Position numbers and translations under genes: made by a program | NCBI GenBank assembly: GCA_015488125.1 | Contig: WFOJ01000071.1 | Coordinates: forward strand, 1-11,381 | Reading direction: 5' to 3' | DNA from: Mariprofundaceae bacterium | GTDB lineage: Bacteria > Pseudomonadota > Zetaproteobacteria > Mariprofundales > Mariprofundaceae | Length of the DNA: 11,381 bases | The notes under the pieces: generated by a model | Databases searched by the model: none | The model's input: only the letters and a program-made list of their open reading frames with translations | Told to the model about the DNA's origin: nothing | In this document: positions 1 through 7,321 of the stretch, piece after piece | How positions within the stretch are numbered: position 1 is the first letter of the stretch | Layout: every line of letters begins with the position of its first letter

Positions 1-3000
1 ATTCGAAGGAAGATCTCAAGTTTCTGATGACACCGATGGCCACTTCCGGTCAGGAAGGCATTGGCTCCATGGGCAATGATTCGCCATTGAGCGTGCTTTC
101 CAATCGTTCCAAACCCTTGTTTAACTACTTCCGGCAGTTGTTTGCCCAGGTCACCAATCCGCCGATTGACCCGATTCGTGAAGAAATGGTGATGAGCCTG
201 ACAACGATCATTGGCCCCCGCCCCAATCTTCTTGGCTTTGATGATACACAGCACCTGCGCCTTGAAGCAGCGCAACCTGTGCTAAGCAATGCCGATATGC
301 AAAAAATCCTGCATATCGACGGCGTCACCAAAGGCGCGTTTCGCAGCTTACGTCTCTCCTGCTGCTATGCCGCCAGCGAGGGCGCAGCCGGTATGGCGGT
401 AGCCTTGCGGCGTTTATGCGAGGCTGCCTCAAAGGCTGTGGATGATCATTACAACATCGTGGTGATTTCTGACCGGGATATGGATGCCGATCATATCGCC
501 ATTCCCATTCTGCTGGCCACCAGCGCCGTGCATCAACATTTGATCCGTCAGGGGCAACGCACGGAAACTGGTCTGGTGGTGGAAACCGGGCAGGCGCGTG
601 AAGTCCATCATTTTGCCACGCTTGCCGGTTATGGCGCCGAGGCCATCAACCCGTGGCTGGCTTTTGAAACCCTGTTTGACATGCACGCGCGTGGCGAGTT
701 GCCAGCCGAGCTCAGCCGCGAGGAAATCAAAACGCGCTATATCAAGGCTGTTGGCAAGGGATTGCTCAAAGTGATGTCCAAAATGGGGATTTCAACCTAT
801 CAATCCTATTGCGGGGCACAGATTTTTCAGGCGCTGGGACTTTCTTCGGCCTTTGTGGAGCAATACTTTACCGGTACGCCGACGCAGATCGAAGGTGTTG
901 GGCTGGATGAAATCGCCAAAGAAACGGTGCAACTGCACGAACAGGCCTTCGGCAAACAGCAGTTGTATCCACACCTGGATGATGGCGGCGAATATGCCTG
1001 GCGTTTACGTGGCGAACAGCATTTGCTTACACCGGATGCCATCGCCGATTTGCAGCATGCCATCCGTACCGGCAACTATGAACTGTACAAATCCTATGCC
1101 CGCAAGATCAATGACCAGGCTGGGCGTTTGATGACCCTGCGTGGTTTGTTCACCTTCAAGGAGGGAACGCCGATTCCGCTGGATGAGGTTGAGCCTGCCA
1201 GCGAAATTGTGAAGCGCTTTGCCACGGGGGCCATGAGTTTTGGTTCGATTTCCCATGAAGCGCATTCGACTCTGGCTATTGCCATGAACCGCCTGGGTGG
1301 CAAGTCCAATACCGGTGAAGGTGGCGAGGAACCTGAACGCTTTACGCCGTTGGCCAATGGCGATTCCATGCGCTCGGCCATCAAACAGGTGGCTTCCGGT
1401 CGCTTTGGCGTTACCACGGAATACTTAGCCAATGCCGATCAGATCCAGATCAAAATGGCGCAGGGCGCCAAGCCGGGCGAGGGCGGACAACTACCAGGCC
1501 ACAAAGTGGATCAGCGCATCGGACGGGTGCGCCATTCAACGCCAGGCGTAGGGCTGATTTCACCCCCGCCGCATCACGATATTTATTCGATTGAGGATTT
1601 GGCGCAGCTGATCTTTGATTTGAAAAACACCAATACTTCGGCCGATATCAGCGTTAAACTGGTGTCTGAAGTGGGGGTGGGCACGATTGCCGCCGGTGTC
1701 GTCAAGGCGCATGCTGATCATGTGGTCATTGCCGGGCATGATGGCGGCACCGGTGCTTCACCGCTGACCTCGATCAAACATGCCGGTAGTGCCTGGGAAC
1801 TTGGCCTGGCTGAAACGCAGCAGACGCTGGTACTGAACCGCCTGCGCAGCCGCACGATTTTACAGGCAGATGGGCAAATGCGTACAGGTCGCGATGTGGT
1901 AATTGCCGCATTGCTGGGCGCGGATGAAGCGGCTTTTGGAACAATTGCCCTGGTTGCCGAAGGCTGCATTATGATGCGCAAGTGTCATTTGAACACCTGT
2001 CCGGTGGGCGTGGCGACGCAGGATCCGGAACTACGCAAGAACTTCGTTGGCAAGCCGGAGGATGTGGTCAACTTCTTCATGTATGTGGCTGAAGAAGTAC
2101 GTGAGCTAATGGCTGAGCTGGGCTTTCGCACCTTTGATGAAATGGTCGGACGCGCTGACATGCTGGATACCAACGATGCCATTCGTCACTGGAAATCACA
2201 GGGTTTGGACTTTTCTTCTGTATTTCATCGTCCAGATAGCCAGGGCGAAGCCGTGTGTCATGCCATCAGTCAGGACCACGGCCTGGACAAACTGAAGGAT
2301 AATGAGCTGATTGCCCGAGCGCGGGCAGCGCTGGAAGAAAAAACACCGGTACAGATTGATATGCCGATATGCAATGTGGATCGCAGCTTTGGCACCATGC
2401 TTTCTGGCAAGGTGGCGGCGCGTTACGGGCTTGAAGGCTTGCCGGAAGATAGCATTGTGATCCATGCCAAAGGCACGGCGGGCCAGTCGCTGGGCGCCTG
2501 GCTGGCGCGCGGTATTACCATTGATTTGCAGGGCGAAGGCAATGATTACGTCGGCAAGGGACTCTCTGGCGGACGCATTGCCATTTATCCGCCAAAGGAA
2601 TCATCCATCGTTGCCGAAGAGAATATTATTGTCGGCAATACCGTGCTTTTTGGGGCGATTGCTGGCGAATGCTATTTTAATGGCATCGCTGGTGAACGTT
2701 TCGCTGTGCGCAATTCCGGTGCAGTGGCCGTTGTGGAAGGCGTGGGCGACCACGGTTGTGAATACATGACAGGCGGCACTATTGTGGTGCTTGGCAAGAC
2801 CGGGCGCAACTTTGCTGCCGGCATGAGTGGCGGTATCGCTTATGTGCTGGATGAAGACGGCAATTTTGCCGATTGCTGTAATATGGCACAGGTCGAGCTT
2901 GAACCGATCCCTGCTGAAGCAGATATGCTTGAAGCGCTGGATCATCAGGGCGGCGATCTGGAGACGCATGGCCGCGTTGATATTCGCCATTCACTATCGC

Positions 3001-3203
3001 AGGATGACAGCAGAATTTTGCGCTTGCTGGTGGAGAAACATCTGCATTATACCAATTCTGCCAAGGCACGGCGTTTGCTGGCGGACTGGGAAAACACATT
3101 GAAAAGATTTGTGCGCGTCATGCCGGTCGATTACCGTCGCGCCCTGCAAGGCATGGAAGCAGCACAGGCTGCAGCGCAGCAGGAGGGTCGTATCCATGGG
3201 TAA
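1..3203 (+). CDS. gltB: Glutamate synthase (NADPH) large subunit, 5' truncated by window edge
   Basis: Large (alpha) subunit of glutamate synthase (GOGAT). With GltD it converts L-glutamine plus 2-oxoglutarate into two L-glutamates, using electrons from NADPH. The reading frame is open from base 3, and 1066 residues are visible. Family members are about 1480-1550 residues, so the N-terminal glutaminase domain with its catalytic cysteine is missing, cut by the window and not by mutation. Visible parts (numbering from the first visible codon): the central domain; the FMN/2-oxoglutarate synthase domain from about 400, with the GAMSFGSIS stretch, KPGEGGQLPGHKV near 490 and GHDGGTGASP at 578-587; the 3Fe-4S cysteines C655, C661 and C666 followed by PVG, whose 6 and 5 residue spacing matches the family; and the C-terminal glycine-rich beta-helix domain from about 800. 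No internal stop or frameshift is seen. The end overlaps gltD by 8 bases, indicating translational coupling. Confidence 0.97.
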   Translation, partial: SKEDLKFLMTPMATSGQEGIGSMGNDSPLSVLSNRSKPLFNYFRQLFAQVTNPPIDPIREEMVMSLTTIIGPRPNLLGFDDTQHLRLEAAQPVLSNADMQKILHIDGVTKGAFRSLRLSCCYAASEGAAGMAVALRRLCEAASKAVDDHYNIVVISDRDMDADHIAIPILLATSAVHQHLIRQGQRTETGLVVETGQAREVHHFATLAGYGAEAINPWLAFETLFDMHARGELPAELSREEIKTRYIKAVGKGLLKVMSKMGISTYQSYCGAQIFQALGLSSAFVEQYFTGTPTQIEGVGLDEIAKETVQLHEQAFGKQQLYPHLDDGGEYAWRLRGEQHLLTPDAIADLQHAIRTGNYELYKSYARKINDQAGRLMTLRGLFTFKEGTPIPLDEVEPASEIVKRFATGAMSFGSISHEAHSTLAIAMNRLGGKSNTGEGGEEPERFTPLANGDSMRSAIKQVASGRFGVTTEYLANADQIQIKMAQGAKPGEGGQLPGHKVDQRIGRVRHSTPGVGLISPPPHHDIYSIEDLAQLIFDLKNTNTSADISVKLVSEVGVGTIAAGVVKAHADHVVIAGHDGGTGASPLTSIKHAGSAWELGLAETQQTLVLNRLRSRTILQADGQMRTGRDVVIAALLGADEAAFGTIALVAEGCIMMRKCHLNTCPVGVATQDPELRKNFVGKPEDVVNFFMYVAEEVRELMAELGFRTFDEMVGRADMLDTNDAIRHWKSQGLDFSSVFHRPDSQGEAVCHAISQDHGLDKLKDNELIARARAALEEKTPVQIDMPICNVDRSFGTMLSGKVAARYGLEGLPEDSIVIHAKGTAGQSLGAWLARGITIDLQGEGNDYVGKGLSGGRIAIYPPKESSIVAEENIIVGNTVLFGAIAGECYFNGIAGERFAVRNSGAVAVVEGVGDHGCEYMTGGTIVVLGKTGRNFAAGMSGGIAYVLDEDGNFADCCNMAQVELEPIPAEADMLEALDHQGGDLETHGRVDIRHSLSQDDSRILRLLVEKHLHYTNSAKARRLLADWENTLKRFVRVMPVDYRRALQGMEAAQAAAQQEGRIHG
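293..318. repeat. 9+9 base inverted repeat inside gltB
   Basis: CGATATGCA (293-301) and TGCATATCG (310-318) are exact reverse complements separated by an 8-base A-rich loop, in the middle of gltB. One repeat of this size is expected by chance in a window like this, and no function is proposed. Confidence 0.4.
3181..3186 (+). promoter_or_regulatory. Strong Shine-Dalgarno for gltD
   Basis: AGGAGG lies inside the last codons of gltB, 9 bases before the ATG at 3196. It decides the gltD start. The frame is open further upstream to an ATG at 3109, but that would add 29 residues with no family resemblance, overlap gltB by about 95 bases and have no such site. Confidence 0.8.
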
Positions 3204-4638
3204 ACCAACAGGTTTCAAAGAGTACGCAAGGGAAAATCTGGCCTATGCGCCGGTAGCAGACCGCCTGACGCATTACAGGGAATTTGCGACCTTGCCGAAA
3301 GATATGGCAACACAAGGTGCGCGCTGCATGGATTGCGGGATTCCCTTTTGTCATCATGCCTGCCCTGTGCATAACACGATTCCGGATTGGAATGACCTGG
3401 TGTACAAGGGGCAATGGCGGGAAGCGCTGGATGTGTTGCACGCCACCAATAACTTTCCTGAATTTACAGGGCGTATTTGCCCTGCCCCCTGTGAGGAAGC
3501 CTGCACAGTCAATCTGATCGGTGATGCTGTTTCCATCAAGAATATTGAACTGGCGATTGCCGAAAAGGGTTGGCAGGAGGGCTGGATCACGCCGCAAATC
3601 GCTGAACATAAAACGGGTAAGCGCGTCGCTGTTGTTGGCTCTGGTCCGGCGGGATTGGCGGCTGCACAGCAGCTGGCGCGCGCTGGCCATGATGTGGTGG
3701 TTTTCGAGAAAGAAGACAAAATTGGCGGCCTGATGCGTTATGGCATCCCCAACTTCAAGTTTGAGAAAGAAATCATTGACCGTCGGTTAGAACAAATGCG
3801 GGCCGAGGGCGTCGATTTTCGTACCCATACCCATATTGGCAGCAAAGCATTTCCGGCTTCCCGTTTGCTGAAGGAGTATGATGCAGTATTGCTCACCGGT
3901 GGCGCAGAAGAACCCCGCTGGTTGCATGACAGTGTGGCTGGTAATCGCATGAACGGTGTTTATGCAGCCATGGACTTTTTGCGTAACAACACCAAGCGCA
4001 TTTTTGATCCACAGCACGAGCCATTTATTTCAGCGGCTGGCAAGCATGTGGTGGTGATTGGTGGTGGCGATACCGGCTCGGACTGCATCGGCACATCCAA
4101 TCGTCACGGCGCAAGCAGCATCACCCAGTTGGAAATTTTGCCGCGTCCTGTTGATCACCCCGACCCTCTGATCACCTGGCCTCACTGGCCCAATAAATAC
4201 CGCACATCGACGTCACAGGAAGAGGGGTGTGAACGCATATTCAGCGTTAATACACTGGAAATATGCGGTGAAGACGGGCATGTGACGCATATTCGCTGTG
4301 AAAAGGTAGCCTGGGAACAGGAAAATGGCCGCTGGCAAATGAAATCCATCCCCGGTAGTGAATTCACCCTGAAGGCAGATCTTGTATTGCTGGCCATGGG
4401 CTTTTTGCATCCTGTACATCAAGGTATGCTTGATGAACTGGGCGTGGATTACGATGCCCGTGGCAATGTCAAAGCCAATACCTCTGATTGGCAGACATCG
4501 CTGGAAAAAGTCTTCACTGCCGGTGATATGCGCAGTGGTCAATCGCTGGTGGTGCGGGCCATCAACGAAGGACGTCAGGCAGCGCATGCCATTGATGAAT
4601 GGCTAATGCAGCGTCCTTCCTCTCTTCCTGCGCAGTAA
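3196..4638 (+). CDS. gltD: Glutamate synthase (NADPH) small subunit
   Basis: Small (beta) subunit of glutamate synthase, 480 residues, the usual length. It takes electrons from NADPH through FAD and 4Fe-4S clusters to GltB. The N-terminal ferredoxin-like region has two cysteine groups, C44/C47/C52/C56 (in CMDCGIPFCHHAC) and C95/C99/C103 (in CPAPCEEAC). An FAD-binding Rossmann motif follows at G148-S-G-P-A-G153, then a second dinucleotide (NADPH) motif around GGGDTG at 289-294. The C-terminal AGDMRSGQSLVV stretch is the second FAD contact typical of this family. The start at 3196 is chosen because of a strong ribosome site and because the protein then begins MGKPTGFKEYAR, as GltD proteins do. 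It overlaps the gltB stop by 8 bases and ends only 3 bases before mlaF. Related beta-subunit-like oxidoreductases exist, but adjacency to gltB settles the assignment. Confidence 0.97.
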   Translation: MGKPTGFKEYARENLAYAPVADRLTHYREFATLPKDMATQGARCMDCGIPFCHHACPVHNTIPDWNDLVYKGQWREALDVLHATNNFPEFTGRICPAPCEEACTVNLIGDAVSIKNIELAIAEKGWQEGWITPQIAEHKTGKRVAVVGSGPAGLAAAQQLARAGHDVVVFEKEDKIGGLMRYGIPNFKFEKEIIDRRLEQMRAEGVDFRTHTHIGSKAFPASRLLKEYDAVLLTGGAEEPRWLHDSVAGNRMNGVYAAMDFLRNNTKRIFDPQHEPFISAAGKHVVVIGGGDTGSDCIGTSNRHGASSITQLEILPRPVDHPDPLITWPHWPNKYRTSTSQEEGCERIFSVNTLEICGEDGHVTHIRCEKVAWEQENGRWQMKSIPGSEFTLKADLVLLAMGFLHPVHQGMLDELGVDYDARGNVKANTSDWQTSLEKVFTAGDMRSGQSLVVRAINEGRQAAHAIDEWLMQRPSSLPAQ

Positions 4639-4641
4639 ATC

Positions 4642-5433
4642 ATGTTGCGCGTCGAGAATCTGAGCCGTCGCTTTGGTGACCTGCTGGCCGTTGCGCCTGC
4701 GAATATTCATATTCGCAGGCATCAGACCACGGTGATCATGGGCGGCTCAGGCTCCGGCAAAACAACCTTGTTGCGTTTACTAGCCGGCCTGGAGCAAGCC
4801 AGCAGCGGCCATATCTGGCTTGATGGTAAACATGATTTAAGCTGTATTTCGCAAAGCGGGTTGTATCAGTTGCGTCAGCGCATGGGCATGGTGTTTCAAT
4901 ATTCGGCCTTGCTGAATTCACTGAATGTGTATGAGAATGTGGCTTTTCCGCTACATGAGCATACGCAACTGGATGAATCCGTAATTCGCACCATGGTGAT
5001 GATGAAGCTGGAACAAGTAGGCATGCGGGGCTTTGAGCATTTGATGCCGTCCGAACTCTCCGGTGGCATGGCCAAGCGTGTGGCTTTTGCCAGAGCCTTG
5101 ATCACTGATCCCGAACTGGTGTTTTTTGATGAGCCAACATCGGGGCTGGATCCTATTTCCGCCGGTGTGGTCAGCTCCCTGATTCACCGCCTTGGCCAAC
5201 AAACACGGCTGACATCGGTGGTGGTCACACACGATGTGGAAGCTGGCCTGCGTATTGCCGACAAAGTGATTCTTCTCTGGCAAGGTCATGTCATTGCCGA
5301 AGGCACGGCAGAAGATATTCGGCATAGCGATGATCCGCGTGTGCGCCAGTTTATCGAGGGCAACCCCGATGGGCCGATTCCTTTCTCGCGTAATGAAACG
5401 CCGTTTCATGAGGCGCTGATGGCGGGGCTATGA
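4642..5433 (+). CDS. mlaF: Phospholipid ABC transporter ATP-binding protein MlaF
   Basis: ATPase of the inner-membrane MlaFED complex, which moves phospholipids between the inner membrane and the periplasmic carrier MlaC to keep the outer membrane asymmetric. It has 263 residues. Walker A is GGSGSGKTT at 34-42, the ABC signature LSGGM at 139-143, Walker B LVFFDEPTSGLDP at 159-171, and the H-loop histidine is H197. The REHTQL-like and VMMKLE stretches and the C-terminal RQFIEGNPDGPIPF segment resemble E. coli MlaF, including the C-terminal extension specific to this subfamily, and separate it from other ABC ATPases. Unlike E. coli MlaF as I recall it (EPFVGQDP), the D-loop is the canonical EPTSGLDP. 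The start lies 3 bases after the gltD stop with no recognisable Shine-Dalgarno, so translation probably depends on ribosomes finishing gltD. The stop overlaps mlaE by 4 bases. The early coding sequence carries a perfect inverted repeat (4695-4720). Confidence 0.94.
   Translation: MLRVENLSRRFGDLLAVAPANIHIRRHQTTVIMGGSGSGKTTLLRLLAGLEQASSGHIWLDGKHDLSCISQSGLYQLRQRMGMVFQYSALLNSLNVYENVAFPLHEHTQLDESVIRTMVMMKLEQVGMRGFEHLMPSELSGGMAKRVAFARALITDPELVFFDEPTSGLDPISAGVVSSLIHRLGQQTRLTSVVVTHDVEAGLRIADKVILLWQGHVIAEGTAEDIRHSDDPRVRQFIEGNPDGPIPFSRNETPFHEALMAGL
4695..4720. repeat. Perfect 12+12 base inverted repeat inside mlaF
   Basis: The left arm GCCTGCGAATAT (4695-4706) and right arm ATATTCGCAGGC (4709-4720) are exact reverse complements, separated by TC. 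In RNA this would form a stem of about 11 pairs closed by a 4-base loop, 53 bases into the mlaF coding sequence. In DNA it could form a symmetric protein-binding site. It spans codons 18-27 and uses an AGG arginine codon in the right arm, which is uncommon in this gene. No run of T follows, so it is not a typical intrinsic terminator. Its function is unknown. Confidence 0.85.
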
Positions 5434-6212
5434 GGCGCTTGCTCACGCATATATTCGGTGCGATCGGGCGTAGCACGCTCTCTTCCCTGCAACGTACCGG
5501 CGATGCCACCATGCTCAGCCTGCGGGCTTTGTGCTGCTTTTTTATGCCACCGTGGCAGGGTAGTCACATCGTCCGTCAGTTGTATGCGTTAGGCGTAGGC
5601 TCACTGATCATTATTGCTATTACCGGAGCTTTTACCGGTATGGTGTTGGCCTTGCAAGGTTATTACATGCTGGCCAAGTTTGGTTCGGAATCCTTGTTGG
5701 GTTCAGCTATTGCCTTGTCCATTATTCGCGAATTGGGTCCGGTGCTGGCGGCCTTTATGCTCATTGGCCGGGCGGGTTCCAGTATCACGGCTGAAATCGG
5801 TATTATGCGTGTGACCGAACAGCTCGATGCCCTGCAGATGATGGCCGTTAATCCGGTTGGACGCATTATTATGCCGCGTATTCTGGCAACAGTGATCGCG
5901 CTGCCGCTGTTAGTCGCTATCTTCGATGTTGTCGGGCTGGCTGCCGGTTATGTAATTGGCGTGGATCTGCTGGGTGTCAATGCGGGTGCTTTTATCGGCG
6001 AAATGGTGACCAAGGTGGCCATGGAAGATTTGAATATCGGTTGGATCAAGGCAGCGGGCTTTGGTCTGCTGATTGGCGCGATCTGTACCTGGTACGGCTA
6101 TCGGGCAGAGGCGACGACCGAAGGTGTGGCACGGGCGACGACGCAGGCGGTGGTGCTTTCCTGCGTCAGCGTACTGGTGCTTGATTATATTTTAACTTCA
6201 TTCTTTCTCTAG
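5430..6212 (+). CDS. mlaE: Phospholipid ABC transporter permease MlaE
   Basis: Membrane-spanning subunit of the MlaFED phospholipid transporter, 260 residues, the same length as E. coli MlaE. An N-terminal amphipathic region (1-50) ending in VRQLYALGV precedes hydrophobic segments around 53-78, 100-115, 147-180, 205-222 and 238-258. The MlaE family core is clear: RELGPVLAAFMLIGRAGSS at about 100-118, then TAEIGIMRVTEQLDALQMMAVNP at 120-142. The C-terminal GVARATTQAVVLS...LDYILTSF also matches the family. The ATG overlaps the mlaF stop codon (ATGA), a classic coupled junction. The substrate, glycerophospholipid, is inferred from homology and from the neighbouring mlaD and mlaC. Related permeases for other lipids exist, but MlaE with this gene set is the best fit. 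Confidence 0.95.
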   Translation: MRRLLTHIFGAIGRSTLSSLQRTGDATMLSLRALCCFFMPPWQGSHIVRQLYALGVGSLIIIAITGAFTGMVLALQGYYMLAKFGSESLLGSAIALSIIRELGPVLAAFMLIGRAGSSITAEIGIMRVTEQLDALQMMAVNPVGRIIMPRILATVIALPLLVAIFDVVGLAAGYVIGVDLLGVNAGAFIGEMVTKVAMEDLNIGWIKAAGFGLLIGAICTWYGYRAEATTEGVARATTQAVVLSCVSVLVLDYILTSFFL

Positions 6213-6214
6213 GG
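6211..6214 (+). promoter_or_regulatory. Shine-Dalgarno deciding the mlaD start
   Basis: AGGG overlaps the mlaE stop codon and stands 7 bases before the ATG at 6222, a good spacing. It is too close (1 base) to serve the GTG at 6216, so the ATG is preferred. Confidence 0.55.
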
Positions 6215-6221
6215 TGTGCCT

Positions 6222-6677
6222 ATGCAAGGGTATCGAAAAATTGAAATTATTGTCGGCATATTCGTGTTCGTCGGCATTGTGGCCATCGCCGGACTGGCGA
6301 TCAAGTTGGGGCAAATCGGTGGCTTGTCCAGCTCTGGCTATGAGCTGACGGCTGTTTTTGAAGATGTCGGTGGCATACGTGTGGGTGGCGATGTGATGAT
6401 GGCCGGGGTTTCCATTGGCCGGGTGGCGGATGTCTCACTGGATGACGACAGTGAAGCCCACTTGCTGCTGGAGATCAATGAGGGCATCAAGATTTCGACG
6501 GATGCTATTGCCACTGTCCGTACCAAGGGTATCATCGGCGAACGATACATTCGCATCACGCAGGGTGCGGATGAGGAATCGCTGAATGATGGCGATGAAA
6601 TTGAGGAAACTGAATCAGCGATCAATATTGAGGATCTGGTCAGTAAATATATCTTTTCACCGGATAACAAGGAGTAA
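6222..6677 (+). CDS. mlaD: Phospholipid transporter MCE-domain subunit MlaD
   Basis: Periplasm-facing subunit that, in characterised systems, forms a hexameric ring on top of MlaFE and passes phospholipid to or from MlaC. It has 151 residues from the ATG at 6222; an in-frame GTG at 6216 would add two residues but has a poor ribosome-site spacing. A single N-terminal membrane anchor lies at about 8-28, with no cleavage site apparent. One MCE domain spans roughly 38-116, with the characteristic YELTAVFEDVGGIRVGGDVMMAGVSIGRV start and a GIIGERYIRI stretch near the pore-loop side. An acidic C-terminal tail (LNDGDEIEETES) follows. It is shorter than E. coli MlaD (about 183 residues), mainly at the C-terminus. 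It begins 9 bases after mlaE and ends 2 bases before mlaC, inside the mla operon. Confidence 0.94.
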   Translation: MQGYRKIEIIVGIFVFVGIVAIAGLAIKLGQIGGLSSSGYELTAVFEDVGGIRVGGDVMMAGVSIGRVADVSLDDDSEAHLLLEINEGIKISTDAIATVRTKGIIGERYIRITQGADEESLNDGDEIEETESAINIEDLVSKYIFSPDNKE

Positions 6678-6679
6678 GC

Positions 6680-7291
6680 ATGAAAGCATGGTTGCTGGCG
6701 GCAATCGCCGCATGCAGTATGGCACTGATACCACAGGCACAGGCGGCAGAACATTCGCCCCGTGCGGTGGTCGAGCAGGCTGTGAATCAGATTATTGACA
6801 TTCTCAAATCCAGGGAGGACAGCACCCGTCTAACAGAAAAAGACCGTGCTGCCATCAGCGCTGCCATTGCCGATCACTTCGATTACCGCAAGATGGCGCG
6901 TGGCAGCATCGGCAAAAGCTGGCGTGACCTGGCGGAAGAAGACAAGGTTGAGTTCAGCAAGGTGTTCCGTGAATTGCTGGAACGTTCCTATGGCAATCGC
7001 CTGGCTGGCTATCGGGATCAAACCATTCGTTACGAAGATGCGAAAATCAAAAAGCACAAGGCCTTGCTGAAATCATGGGTGGTGGATGCCCAGAAGGAAA
7101 TTCCAGTGTATTACCGTTTGTACGAAAAAGATGGCCGCTGGCGCGTGTATGACATCAAGATTGAAGGCGTCAGCTTGGTCGGTACGTACCGCAAACAGTT
7201 CAAGTCAGCACTGAAGAATGGAGGATTCCGCAAACTGCTGGCAAGTCTGCGCGACAAGGTTGCTGAACTTAAGGCAAACGATCAGGCTTGA
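6680..7291 (+). CDS. mlaC: Periplasmic phospholipid-binding protein MlaC (Ttg2D family)
   Basis: Soluble periplasmic lipid carrier that shuttles phospholipid between the outer-membrane MlaA complex and inner-membrane MlaFED. It has 203 residues. A Sec signal peptide is visible: MK, a hydrophobic core at 4-17 and a likely cleavage after AQA at 22. The mature part has the family's two conserved blocks: HFDYRKMARGSIGKSWRDL with EEDKVEFSKVFRELLERSYGNRL (about 66-108), and PVYYRLYEKDGRWRVYDIKI with EGVSLVGTYRKQF (about 142-174). A ribosome site AAGGAG at 6669-6674 precedes the ATG, in the end of mlaD. An mlaB-like STAS gene would be expected next by analogy with E. coli, but only 30 bases separate this stop from the next, unrelated gene. 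Confidence 0.94.
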   Translation: MKAWLLAAIAACSMALIPQAQAAEHSPRAVVEQAVNQIIDILKSREDSTRLTEKDRAAISAAIADHFDYRKMARGSIGKSWRDLAEEDKVEFSKVFRELLERSYGNRLAGYRDQTIRYEDAKIKKHKALLKSWVVDAQKEIPVYYRLYEKDGRWRVYDIKIEGVSLVGTYRKQFKSALKNGGFRKLLASLRDKVAELKANDQA

Positions 7292-7306
7292 TGCCAGCTT
7301 GATGAT

Positions 7307-7311
7307 GGAGG
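7307..7311 (+). promoter_or_regulatory. Shine-Dalgarno for the Bax inhibitor-1 family gene
   Basis: GGAGG lies 10 bases before the ATG at 7322, within the 30-base gap after mlaC. It supports that start. No promoter or terminator is evident in the gap, so the gene is probably read from the mla transcript. Confidence 0.6.
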
Positions 7312-7321
7312 TTGATGACTA

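Noticed and set aside
3109..3195. An upstream start for gltD that adds 29 residues.
   Set aside because: The extension translates gltB's end in another frame, has no family match, and the AGGAGG site clearly serves the ATG at 3196.
3118..3690. A 190-codon open frame on the minus strand.
   Set aside because: It lies opposite the end of gltB and the cysteine-rich start of gltD and has no family resemblance or ribosome site.
4695..4720. Reading the mlaF inverted repeat as an intrinsic terminator of gltBD.
   Set aside because: It is inside mlaF coding sequence and is followed by a mixed sequence, not a T run.
6216..6221. GTG start for mlaD.
   Set aside because: The AGGG at 6211-6214 is one base away, too close; the ATG at 6222 has proper spacing.
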